From Streptomyces sp. NBC_01016 (GTDB taxonomy: Bacteria; Actinomycetota; Actinomycetes; Streptomycetales; Streptomycetaceae): a DNA stretch of 64,000 nucleotides. The notes below the pieces were generated by a model, which worked only from the letters and a program-made list of their open reading frames with translations, was not told where the DNA came from and searched no databases. Below, one piece after another: positions 31,551-39,589 of this stretch (positions within the stretch are counted from its first letter, which is position 1; the number at the start of each line of letters is the position of its first letter). Position numbers and translations under genes: made by a program. The stretch covers positions 310,001 through 374,000 of the forward strand of contig NZ_JAPEOQ010000002.1 of NCBI RefSeq assembly GCF_026341035.1, written 5' to 3'.

Positions 31551-34171
31551 GTCGCCAGGTCGTGAATCGGCCAGTCATACATCGCCCGGTCATGCGGGGT
31601 GGCCGGGAGGCGTTGTCCGCGGTGGGGCGGCTCGGTGATGCGCATCCTCGCCAAGAGGGGCCGCTGGACCTGAGGTTGGTGCCGCCCGCGCTCGCGGCGT
31701 GGGGCACGGCGGCGCTGATGGTGACCGGTTCGCCGTGGTGGGCGGGGCTCGTGGCGGTGGCGTGTGCGGTCGGTGGGGCGGGGCTGGTGGTCGCTGGGCG
31801 TGGTGGGGCCGGGCGCCCGGCGCGGCCCTGGCGTGGTCCGTCGGCGGCGGCGCTGCTCCTGTGCACCGCCGCGGCCGCGGCCTCCGCCGGGCTGCACGGG
31901 GCCGACCTGCGGCGCGGTCCCGTGCCCGGGCTCGGGGCCGAATTCGCCCGCGTGGACGTCGAGTTGGAGGTGACCTCCGATCCCCGGCTCACCCGGCCGA
32001 GGATCAGCGGGAACCACGCGGCGCCGACGTCGGTGCTGGTGGAGGCGGACGTGGTGCGGGTGACGGGCCCGGACGGGGGCATGGCGCGAACGCGGGCGCC
32101 GGTGCTGGTCGTGGTGGGCGGGGGAGGCAAGGGGGACAGCGAAGACAGAGGCGACAGGGAAGGAGGAGGCAGCGGCGAGAGGAGGGAAAGTGGGCCCGCG
32201 TCTCCGCCCGCACCCGGCAAGTCGTCGCAGGTGCGCGGCAGTTCATGGCTGTCGGTGCTTCCGAGTACCAGGGTGCGGGTACGCGGGAGTCTCGCGCCGC
32301 CGATGGTCGCGGGGGACCGGGTCGCGGCGGTGCTGCGGGTCGGGAGTGGGGAGCGGGCGCGGGTCGTGGGGGCGCCGAGCCGGGCGCAGCGGCTGGCCGG
32401 GGTGCTGCGGGCGGGGCTGCGCGAGGCCACCGGCGGGCTCGACGCGGACGCGCGCGCACTGCTTCCCGGGCTCGTCGTCGGCGACACGGCGCGTGTAACT
32501 CCGGAGCTGCATGCCGCCTTCGAGGAGACGGATCTGTTGCACCTCATGGCGGTCAGCGGGGCCAACTTCACGATTCTGCTGGCCCTGTTGATCGGCCCGC
32601 CCGGCACGGCGCAACGTGTCGAGCGGCGTGGACTCGCGCCCCGGGTCGGTCTGCCGTTGCGGACGACCGCGGTGCTCGGTGGGGCCCTCACGCTCGGCTT
32701 CGTGGTGGTGTGCCGGCCCGAGCCGAGCGTGCTGCGGGCGGCGTCGTGCGGGCTGATCGCGCTGCTCGCCGTGGCCACCGGGCGCCGCAGATCCCTCATC
32801 CCCGCCCTGGCCACGGCGGTGCTGCTGCTCGTCCTGTACGACCCGTGGCTGGCGCGGAGTTACGGGTTCCTGCTGTCGGTGCTCGCCACAGGTGCGCTGC
32901 TGACGCTGGCGCCGCGGTGGAGCGCTGCGCTGCGCGGGTGCGGGGTGCCCGCACGGCTCGCCGAGGGCCTGGGGGCCGCCGCTGCCGCGCAGGCGGTGTG
33001 CGCTCCGGTCGTCGCGGTGCTGGCGGCGCGGGTGAGCCTGGTGGCGGTGCCGTGCAATCTGCTCGCGGAGTTCGCGGTCGCGCCCGCGACCGTGCTCGGG
33101 TTCGCGGCGCTGGCGATGGCGCCGCTCGCGATGCCGGTGGCGAAGTCCCTTGCCTGGTGCGCCGGTTGGCCCACGGGGTGGATCGCAGACCTCGCCAGGG
33201 CCGGGGCCGCCCTGCCCGGTAGCGGGATGGACTGGCCGGGTGGCTGGCGCGGCGGGGCGCTGCTCGCGCTCGGCACGGCGGTTCTCGTGCTCATGGGACG
33301 CAGGGCACTCGCGTCGCCGTGGATCTGCGGGGTCTGCGCGCTGCTGCTCGTGCTGGTGATCACGCGGCCCGCACCGCTCGTGCGGGGTGTCACGGGTTGG
33401 CCGCCGGCCGGCTGGCGCCTGGCCATGTGCGACGTGGGGCAGGGCGACGCCCTGGTGCTCGCGGCGGGGGCGGGGACCGGGGTGGTGGTGGACGCGGGCC
33501 CCGACCCGCTGCTTGTCGACCGGTGCCTGCGCTCACTGGGCGTCACCCGGGTCCCGGCGGTGGTGCTCACGCACTTCCATGCGGACCATGTGGCCGGGCT
33601 CGCGGGGGTGTTGCGGGGGAGGGCCGTCGGGCAGATCGAGACGAGCGGGTTCGAGGAGCCGCCGGACCAGGTGGCCTTCGTGCGGAGGGAGGCCGCCCGG
33701 CGCGGGGTCCCGGTGGTGCGCGCCGTGGCGGGGGAGCGGCGCAGGGCGGGGCCGCTCGACTGGCAGGTGCTGTGGCCCCCGCCGGACCCGGCCCCGACTC
33801 CGGACGGGCCGAACGACGCGAGCGTGACCCTGCTCGTCCGCGTCGCGGGGCTGACCCTGCTGCTCCTCGGCGACCTCGAACCACCGGCGCAGCGCGCCCT
33901 GTTGAGAACGCCCGCCGGGGCTCGGCTGCCCCCGGTCGACGTGCTCAAGGTCGCCCATCATGGCTCGGCGTACCAAGATCCGGAGCTGTTGCGCAGGGCC
34001 GCGCCCCGCGTCGCGCTGATCTCGGTGGGCCGTGACAACCCGTACGGCCACCCGGCACCCAGCACGCTGGCGGCGCTGCGGGCGCGCGGTGCGGCCGTGC
34101 TCAGGACTGACCGGGAGGGGGCGGTCGCGGTCGTGGGAGGGGGCGGTGGGGAGCTCCGGGTGTTCCCGTAG
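31547..34171 (+). CDS. comEC: ComEC/Rec2 family DNA-uptake channel-like protein
   Basis: 874 residues. N-terminal membrane segments and an OB-like region, then the Competence domain (EETDLLHLMAVSGANFTILL, about residue 320 on) with several helices, and a C-terminal metallo-beta-lactamase domain (MCDVGQGDALVLAAGAGTGV, VVLTHFHADHVAGLAGV, KVAHHGSAYQD). It is coupled to comEA by a 4-bp overlap. Family role: transport of single-stranded DNA across the membrane, the MBL domain probably degrading the other strand. Codon usage is ordinary for the region. Confidence 0.9.
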   Translation: MSRQVVNRPVIHRPVMRGGREALSAVGRLGDAHPRQEGPLDLRLVPPALAAWGTAALMVTGSPWWAGLVAVACAVGGAGLVVAGRGGAGRPARPWRGPSAAALLLCTAAAAASAGLHGADLRRGPVPGLGAEFARVDVELEVTSDPRLTRPRISGNHAAPTSVLVEADVVRVTGPDGGMARTRAPVLVVVGGGGKGDSEDRGDREGGGSGERRESGPASPPAPGKSSQVRGSSWLSVLPSTRVRVRGSLAPPMVAGDRVAAVLRVGSGERARVVGAPSRAQRLAGVLRAGLREATGGLDADARALLPGLVVGDTARVTPELHAAFEETDLLHLMAVSGANFTILLALLIGPPGTAQRVERRGLAPRVGLPLRTTAVLGGALTLGFVVVCRPEPSVLRAASCGLIALLAVATGRRRSLIPALATAVLLLVLYDPWLARSYGFLLSVLATGALLTLAPRWSAALRGCGVPARLAEGLGAAAAAQAVCAPVVAVLAARVSLVAVPCNLLAEFAVAPATVLGFAALAMAPLAMPVAKSLAWCAGWPTGWIADLARAGAALPGSGMDWPGGWRGGALLALGTAVLVLMGRRALASPWICGVCALLLVLVITRPAPLVRGVTGWPPAGWRLAMCDVGQGDALVLAAGAGTGVVVDAGPDPLLVDRCLRSLGVTRVPAVVLTHFHADHVAGLAGVLRGRAVGQIETSGFEEPPDQVAFVRREAARRGVPVVRAVAGERRRAGPLDWQVLWPPPDPAPTPDGPNDASVTLLVRVAGLTLLLLGDLEPPAQRALLRTPAGARLPPVDVLKVAHHGSAYQDPELLRRAAPRVALISVGRDNPYGHPAPSTLAALRARGAAVLRTDREGAVAVVGGGGGELRVFP

Positions 34172-34326
34172 CGCGGCCGATGCTGCCCAGGTGCTGCCCA
34201 GGTGCTGCTCAGGACGGTGTTCTTGTCATGTGGGCGCATGTTGCCTCGAAACTACCCACGATGATCGAATGCTTGTCGAATGCAGTAGATCAGGTAGTTG
34301 TCCAGGCGTTCTGGGGTGGGTAGGAC

Positions 34327-35208
34327 ATGTTCGGCCTCCGATGGAGAAACCGTACTAACCGGTCAGTAGATTCGAGTTCCCTCGGGGGGAGGGCGGTGCC
34401 GCCGGGTGCGGGGGTGCTCAGCGGCCGGATCATCGATGCCGTGAGCGAGCCGGTGCGCGGCGCCGAGTTCCAGGTGAACGACGCGATGGGGCGCAAGGTG
34501 GTGAGCGGGGGCGTCGACCCGTTCGGCTCGTTCGTGGCGACCGTGCCCGCGGGGGACTACCGGCTCGCCGTGTCGGCCGAGGGGTACGCGCCGTTCCGCG
34601 GCGGGGCCACGGTGGTCGAGGGTGCGCAGGCGGCGCTCGGTGACGTGACGCTCCAGGTGTCCGCGCCGCCGCCGCTGCCGAAGCCGGGGGACTGGGAGCT
34701 CGAGCCGACGCACTCGTCGATCGGGTTCACGGCGCGGCACATCGGGATGGCGCGGGTCTACGGCCGGTTCAACACGTTCGCCGGTGTGTTGCGGGTGGCC
34801 GAGCGGGTCGAGGACTCCGCGATGCATGTCGTCATCGACGCCTCGTCCATCGATACGAACGTCAAGATGCGCGACGACCACCTCAGGTCCGGGGACTTCC
34901 TCGACGTCGAGCGCTTCCCGACGCTGGAGTTCTACAGCGACCGCTTCGTGCACAAGGGCGGCAGCCGCTGGGCGATCACCGGGGCGCTCTCGCTGCACGG
35001 TGTGACCCGGACGGTCACGCTGGACGCCGAGTACCTGGGCGTGGGCACCGGCATGGAGGGCGAGACCCGGGCCGCCTGTCGCGCGAGCACGGAGCTGCAC
35101 CGCGACGACTTCACCGTGAGCTGGCAGACCATGCTGGCGCGGGGCATCGCCGTCGTCGGCTCCAGCGTCCGCATCGACCTCGACATACAGGTCGTGCCCA
35201 AGGGCTGA
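34327..35208 (+). CDS. YceI-family lipocalin-like protein with N-terminal carboxypeptidase-regulatory-like domain
   Basis: 293 residues. Residues about 30-110 form a small beta domain (GVLSGRIIDAVSEPVRGAEFQV ... AGDYRLAVSAEGYAPF) like CarboxypepD_reg/transthyretin folds. Residues about 120-293 are YceI (WELEPTHSSIGFTARHIGM, GDFLDVERFPTLEFYSD, GALSLHGVTRTVTLDAE), a fold that binds isoprenoids or other amphiphiles. No clear signal peptide, unlike the periplasmic YceI of Proteobacteria, so it is probably cytoplasmic. ATG 34327 is used. Transcribed alone downstream of comEC. Confidence 0.87.
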   Translation: MFGLRWRNRTNRSVDSSSLGGRAVPPGAGVLSGRIIDAVSEPVRGAEFQVNDAMGRKVVSGGVDPFGSFVATVPAGDYRLAVSAEGYAPFRGGATVVEGAQAALGDVTLQVSAPPPLPKPGDWELEPTHSSIGFTARHIGMARVYGRFNTFAGVLRVAERVEDSAMHVVIDASSIDTNVKMRDDHLRSGDFLDVERFPTLEFYSDRFVHKGGSRWAITGALSLHGVTRTVTLDAEYLGVGTGMEGETRAACRASTELHRDDFTVSWQTMLARGIAVVGSSVRIDLDIQVVPKG

Positions 35209-35257
35209 CCCGCTGACCCCGTGCGGCGCCGCCGCCGGCGTGCCGGAAAATGGTGGC

Positions 35258-35503
35258 GTGAGCGATGTGAGACACGTACTGGTGCTGCCCGACCGGGACG
35301 CCGCAGAGGAGGCCGCGGAGGCGCTCAAGGAGCGCTTCGGGGTGGCCGAGGAACCCCAGCTCGTACGGGACGCGCTGGCCGGTGAGGACGACGCCGAGGA
35401 CGCGCAGTGGCTGCTGGTCGTGGAGGACGCGACGGAGCGGCTGTCCGCCGATGAGCTGGACGGGTTCGCGGCCGAGTGGGAGGGCTGGCGCGAGGAACCG
35501 TAG
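35258..35503 (+). CDS. Small acidic protein, 81 residues, function unknown
   Basis: Encodes VSDVRHVLVLPDRDAAEEAAEAL then ERFGVAEEPQLVRDALAGED, WLLVVEDA and ADELDGFAAEWEGWREEP: a short alpha/beta protein with an acidic surface and no known motif. GTG 35258 is chosen because GAAAAT ends 6 nt upstream (possible leaderless start); the in-frame ATG at 35240 is weaker. It lies between the YceI gene and holA. Confidence 0.7.
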   Translation: MSDVRHVLVLPDRDAAEEAAEALKERFGVAEEPQLVRDALAGEDDAEDAQWLLVVEDATERLSADELDGFAAEWEGWREEP

Positions 35504-35647
35504 GGCTGCTGGGTTGGTCGGCCCTGCGCCCCGGACCAGTGAGCCCCACGCCCGGACCAGTGAGCCCTGCGCCAGGACCCGTGAGCCCGGCCCCGGCTTC
35601 GTTCAGTAGGGGCGGGCTTGTCAGTGGCGCGTGGGATGCTTGGCGCG

Positions 35648-36631
35648 ATGGCCAGGAAGACTGCAAACGACGAACCGCTCGCTCCTCTCACCGTCGCGGT
35701 GGGGCAGGAGGATCTGCTGCTCGACCGCGCGGTGCAGCAGATCGTGGCGGCCGCGCGCGCCGTGGACGCGGACACCGACGTCCGGGACCTCACCTCCGAT
35801 CAGCTGCAGCCGGGGACGCTGGCCGAGCTGACCAGCCCCTCGCTGTTCGCCGAGCGCAAGGTCGTCGTCGTACGCAATGCGCAGGACCTGTCCGCGGACA
35901 CGGTCAAGGACGTCAAGGCGTACATCGGCTCGCCCGCCGAGGAGATCACGCTGGTGCTGCTGCACGCCGGTGGCGCCAAGGGGAAGGGCCTGCTGGACGC
36001 GGCGCGCAAGGCCGGGGCCAGGGAGGTCGCCTGTCCCAAGATGACGAAGGCCTCGGATCGGCTGGCCTTTGTACGGAGCGAGTTCCGGGCGCTCGGGCGG
36101 TCCGCCACCTCCGAGGCTTCCCAGGCGCTCGTCGACTCCATCGGGAGTGATCTGCGGGAGCTGGCTTCCGCGGTGTCGCAGCTCGCCGCCGACGTCGAGG
36201 GGACCATCGACGAGGCCGTTGTCGGGCGGTACTACACGGGGCGGGCCGAGGCGTCCAGCTTCACCGTCGCCGACCGGGCCGTGGAGGGGCGGGTGGCCGA
36301 GGCGCTGGAGGCGCTGCGGTGGTCGCTCTCGACCGGGGTGGCGCCGGTGATGATCACCAGTGCGTTGGCTCAGGGGGTGCGGGCGATCGGGAAGCTGTCG
36401 TCCGCGCGCGGGGGGCGGCCGGCGGATCTTGCGCGGGAGCTGGGGATGCCGCCGTGGAAGATCGATCGGGTGCGGCAGCAGATGCGGGGGTGGACGCCGG
36501 ACGGGGTCGCTGTCGCGTTGCGGGCGGTGGCTGAGGCCGATGCGGGGGTCAAGGGGGCCGGGGACGATCCGGAGTATGCGTTGGAGAAGGCCGTCGTGAC
36601 GGTGGCTCGGGCTGCCCGGGCGCGCGGGTAG
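35648..36631 (+). CDS. holA: DNA polymerase III subunit delta
   Basis: 327 residues. The HolA pattern is present: N-terminal LTVAVGQEDLLLDRAVQQIV, FAERKVVVVRNAQDL, EITLVLLHAGGAKGKGLLDAA, the linker LASAVSQLAADVEG, and the C-terminal collar region with MPPWKIDRVRQQMRGWTPDGV. It is the clamp-loader subunit that opens the beta clamp. ATG 35648 follows GATGCT by 7 nt, so it may be leaderless. Transcribed toward the convergent rpsT. Confidence 0.93.
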   Translation: MARKTANDEPLAPLTVAVGQEDLLLDRAVQQIVAAARAVDADTDVRDLTSDQLQPGTLAELTSPSLFAERKVVVVRNAQDLSADTVKDVKAYIGSPAEEITLVLLHAGGAKGKGLLDAARKAGAREVACPKMTKASDRLAFVRSEFRALGRSATSEASQALVDSIGSDLRELASAVSQLAADVEGTIDEAVVGRYYTGRAEASSFTVADRAVEGRVAEALEALRWSLSTGVAPVMITSALAQGVRAIGKLSSARGGRPADLARELGMPPWKIDRVRQQMRGWTPDGVAVALRAVAEADAGVKGAGDDPEYALEKAVVTVARAARARG

Positions 36632-36804
36632 CGGGTCAGCGCGGCACCGCGGGAAGTCGCCCCCGCCGCCCCTTCCCGTCCCGTCCCTGGGGCTGCGCCC
36701 CAGACCCCTGTCGGCCTTCGGCCGTGTCCTCAAACGCCGGACGGGCTGGAATGAAACGCCCGACGGCCTGGAATCGAACGCCGGACGGGCTGGATCGGAA
36801 CGCA

Positions 36805-36839
36805 CCGATGCCCCGCCCTTGGAAAGGGCGGGGCATCGG
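36805..36839 (+). terminator. Terminator between holA and rpsT
   Basis: Perfect 16-bp stem (36805-36820 with 36824-36839), 3-nt loop, core GATGCCCCGCCCTT. Confidence 0.8.
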
Positions 36840-36853
36840 GTCAAGCGTTGTGC

Positions 36854-36895
36854 GAGCCCGCACCCGCGTGGCGAACGCAGATCGCGTGCGGGCTC
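36854..36895 (-). terminator. Terminator of rpsT
   Basis: A 10-bp stem GAGCCCGCAC (36854-36863) with GTGCGGGCTC (36886-36895), with additional pairing in the loop. It lies 67 bp past the rpsT stop on the minus strand. Confidence 0.65.
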
Positions 36896-36962
36896 TTGGG
36901 TGTCGGTCGGGGGCGGAGAGAGAGGGCCCGCCCGGGTCCTACCGACGGCAGTTCAGTTCAGG

Positions 36963-37229
36963 TCAGGCCTGGATGGACGCGACCTTCGAAGCAAGCGCCG
37001 ACTTCTTGTTGGCGGCCTGGTTCTTGTGGATGACGCCCTTGGAGACGGCCTTGTCGAGCTGACGCGCGGCAACGCGCTGCGCCTCGACGGCCTTCTGGAC
37101 GTCACCGGAGGCAGCGGCCTCGCGGGCCTTGCGGATCGAGGTCTTGAGGGAGGACTTCACGGCCTTGTTGCGCAGCCGAGCCTTCTCGTTGGTCTTGATC
37201 CGCTTGATCTGGGACTTGATGTTCGCCAC
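36963..37229 (-). CDS. rpsT: 30S ribosomal protein S20
   Basis: 88 residues starting VANIKSQIKRIKTNEKARLRN from GTG 37229, the usual S20 start. Conserved SSLKTSIRKAREA, AARQLDKAVSKGVIHKNQAAN and KKSALASKV. Lys/Ala-rich helical bundle that binds 16S rRNA. AAAGGCTC lies upstream. Divergent from lepA across a 232-bp region that should hold both promoters. Confidence 0.97.
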   Translation of the reverse strand: MANIKSQIKRIKTNEKARLRNKAVKSSLKTSIRKAREAAASGDVQKAVEAQRVAARQLDKAVSKGVIHKNQAANKKSALASKVASIQA

Positions 37230-37461
37230 GAAATGAGCCTTTTCAGGTTCAGGCACGGATCCGCGAAGGTCCCGTACCGGTGATTGTCACTGAGTGCGTG
37301 CCTCGGCTTAGAGGGCAAGAGACACAGCTGCCCACGGTATCAGCCGTCATCCAGGCGGCCCAAACCGAGCACAGCGCCCCGCTCATGGGACCATGGAGGC
37401 TACGTATTGATCCCAACCGAGGCCGACCTGAGGCAGAAGGCCTCAAGAGACAGGACCCTGC

Positions 37462-39333
37462 GTGCCCGCGATCCCTAAAAATGTGCCCGAGCCGAGCCGC
37501 ACCGACCCGGCTCTGATTCGCAACTTCTGCATCATCGCGCACATCGACCACGGCAAGTCGACGCTCGCCGACCGGATGCTCCAGCTGACCGGTGTGGTCG
37601 AGCAGCGGCAGATGCGTGCTCAGTATCTCGACCGGATGGACATCGAGCGAGAGCGCGGCATCACGATCAAGTCCCAGGCGGTGCGGCTGCCCTGGGCCCC
37701 GATCGAGGGGCCCGACAAGGGCAGTACCCACATCCTCAACATGATCGACACGCCGGGCCACGTGGACTTCACGTACGAGGTCTCGCGCTCGCTCGCGGCC
37801 TGTGAGGGCACGATCCTCCTCGTCGACGCGGCGCAGGGCATCGAGGCGCAGACTCTCGCCAACCTCTACCTGGCGATGGAGAACGACCTCAAGATCGTTC
37901 CGGTGCTCAACAAGATCGACCTCCCGGCCGCCCAGCCGGAGAAGTTCTCTGAGGAGCTCGCCAACCTCATCGGCTGCGACCCCGACGACGTGCTGAAGGT
38001 CTCCGCGAAGACCGGCATGGGCGTCGAGGCGCTGCTCGACAAGGTCGTCGCCGAGGTCCCGCCGCCGGTCGGTGTCGCGGACGCGCCCGCCCGCGCGATG
38101 ATCTTCGACTCGGTGTACGACTCGTACCGGGGCGTCGTGACGTACGTACGAGTCGTCGACGGCCAGCTCAACAAGCGCGAGCGGATCCGGATGATGTCGA
38201 CCGGGGCCACGCACGAGCTGCTCGAGATCGGTGTGTCGTCCCCCGAGATGACCCCGGCCGACGGCATCGGCGTCGGCGAGGTGGGCTACATCATCACCGG
38301 CGTGAAGGACGTCCGTCAGTCCAAGGTCGGTGACACGATCACCTCCCTGCACAAGGGCGCGACCGAGCCCCTCGGCGGTTACAAGGACCCGAAGCCGATG
38401 GTGTTCTCGGGCCTGTACCCGCTGGACGGCTCGGAGTACCCGGACCTGCGCGAGGCCCTCGACAAGCTGCAGCTCAACGACGCCGCACTGGTCTACGAGC
38501 CGGAGACCTCGGCCGCGCTCGGCTTCGGCTTCCGCGTCGGCTTCCTGGGGCTTCTGCACCTCGACGTGATCCGTGAGCGCCTCGAGCGCGAGTTCGGGCT
38601 CGACCTCATCGCCACCGCCCCCAACGTGGTCTACCGCGTGGACATGGAGGACGGCACCGAGCACACGGTCACCAACCCGAGCGAGTTCCCCGAGGGCAAG
38701 ATCGACAAGGTCTACGAGCCCGTCGTGCGCGCCACGCTCCTCGCGCCCAGCGAGTTCATCGGCGCGATCATGGAGCTCTGCCAGACCCGCCGCGGCACCC
38801 TCCTCGGCATGGACTACCTCTCCGAGGACCGGGTGGAGATCCGCTACACCCTCCCCCTCGCCGAGATCGTCTTCGACTTCTTCGACCAGCTGAAGTCCAA
38901 GACCCGCGGTTACGCGTCCCTGGACTACGAGCCCACCGGCGAGCAGGCCTCCGATCTTGTGAAGGTCGACATCCTGCTGCACGGCGACCGCGTCGACGCG
39001 TTCTCCGCCGTCACGCACAAGGACGCCGCGTACGCGTACGGGGTGCGCCTGGTCGCCAAGCTGCGGGAGCTCATTCCGCGGCAGGCCTTCGAGATCCCCG
39101 TCCAGGCGGCCATCGGCTCCCGGGTCATCTCCCGCGAGACCATCCGCGCCATCCGCAAGGACGTCCTCGCCAAGTGCTACGGCGGTGACATCTCGCGTAA
39201 GCGCAAGCTGCTCGAGAAGCAGAAGGAGGGCAAGAAGCGGATGAAGATGGTCGGCTCCGTCGAGGTGCCGCAGGAGGCCTTCATCTCCGTGCTCTCCAGC
39301 GACGACGGCGGCGGTTCCAAGACCAAGAAGTAG
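37462..39333 (+). CDS. lepA: Elongation factor 4 (LepA)
   Basis: 623 residues. GTPase domain: IRNFCIIAHIDHGKSTLADR (G1), ERERGITIKSQAV (G2), NMIDTPGHVDFTYEVSR (G3), VLNKIDLP (G4); then EF-G-like domains II, III and V and the LepA-specific C-terminal domain (RETIRAIRKDVLAKCYGGDI ... KRKLLEKQKEGKKRMK). It acts on stalled or misplaced ribosomes. GTG 37462. A terminator follows at 39353. Confidence 0.97.
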   Translation: MPAIPKNVPEPSRTDPALIRNFCIIAHIDHGKSTLADRMLQLTGVVEQRQMRAQYLDRMDIERERGITIKSQAVRLPWAPIEGPDKGSTHILNMIDTPGHVDFTYEVSRSLAACEGTILLVDAAQGIEAQTLANLYLAMENDLKIVPVLNKIDLPAAQPEKFSEELANLIGCDPDDVLKVSAKTGMGVEALLDKVVAEVPPPVGVADAPARAMIFDSVYDSYRGVVTYVRVVDGQLNKRERIRMMSTGATHELLEIGVSSPEMTPADGIGVGEVGYIITGVKDVRQSKVGDTITSLHKGATEPLGGYKDPKPMVFSGLYPLDGSEYPDLREALDKLQLNDAALVYEPETSAALGFGFRVGFLGLLHLDVIRERLEREFGLDLIATAPNVVYRVDMEDGTEHTVTNPSEFPEGKIDKVYEPVVRATLLAPSEFIGAIMELCQTRRGTLLGMDYLSEDRVEIRYTLPLAEIVFDFFDQLKSKTRGYASLDYEPTGEQASDLVKVDILLHGDRVDAFSAVTHKDAAYAYGVRLVAKLRELIPRQAFEIPVQAAIGSRVISRETIRAIRKDVLAKCYGGDISRKRKLLEKQKEGKKRMKMVGSVEVPQEAFISVLSSDDGGGSKTKK

Positions 39334-39352
39334 CCCGCGGAGCTGCCCTTCG

Positions 39353-39398
39353 GCGGTGGGCCCGGCACGCGTCGCGCGTGGCGGGCCCACCGCTTTTG
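39353..39398 (+). terminator. lepA terminator
   Basis: Stem GCGGTGGGCCCG/CGGGCCCACCGC with an internal GC-rich hairpin, followed by TTTTGTG. Confidence 0.85.
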
Positions 39399-39483
39399 TG
39401 TGGGCCCTGTGAGGGGTGAGGACGTAGGGGTGAGCCCGATGAAGTCGGTGGCCGGAGCCCCTTACGCGGCAGGCGGGTGACCC

Positions 39484-39489
39484 TTACCC
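39484..39489 (+). promoter_or_regulatory. -10 hexamer TACCCT upstream of the acyl-CoA synthetase gene
   Basis: TACCCT lies about 100 nt upstream of GTG 39590 (and 13 nt upstream of an in-frame ATG 39503). With the good Shine-Dalgarno before 39590, a roughly 95-nt leader is more likely than a leaderless start. Confidence 0.45.
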
Positions 39490-39589
39490 TGATCACTGCC
39501 CCATGGTTACTCGCCAGTTAAACAAGCCTCGTATCAACCAGCCGCGCAGTCTGAGACAAGCCGCACTGTCGCGGGCCCCGGAGGACGTC

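Larger units (their letters stand above)
36632..36962. other. Gene-free gap between holA and rpsT with dispersed-repeat element
   Basis: No gene supported. From 36670 to 36800 it holds a copy of a recurrent intergenic element (CTGGGGCTGCGCCCCAG, CGGCCTTCGGCCG, TCAAACGCCGGACGGGCTGG), the last part repeated three times at about 22-23 bp (36733, 36756, 36778). Two terminator hairpins follow (36805-36839 and 36854-36895). Confidence 0.75.

Noticed and set aside
35504..35617. Short CCGGACCAGTGAGCCC direct repeats between the small acidic gene and holA
   Set aside because: Three imperfect copies of about 21-23 bp with poor phasing; too weak for a separate feature.
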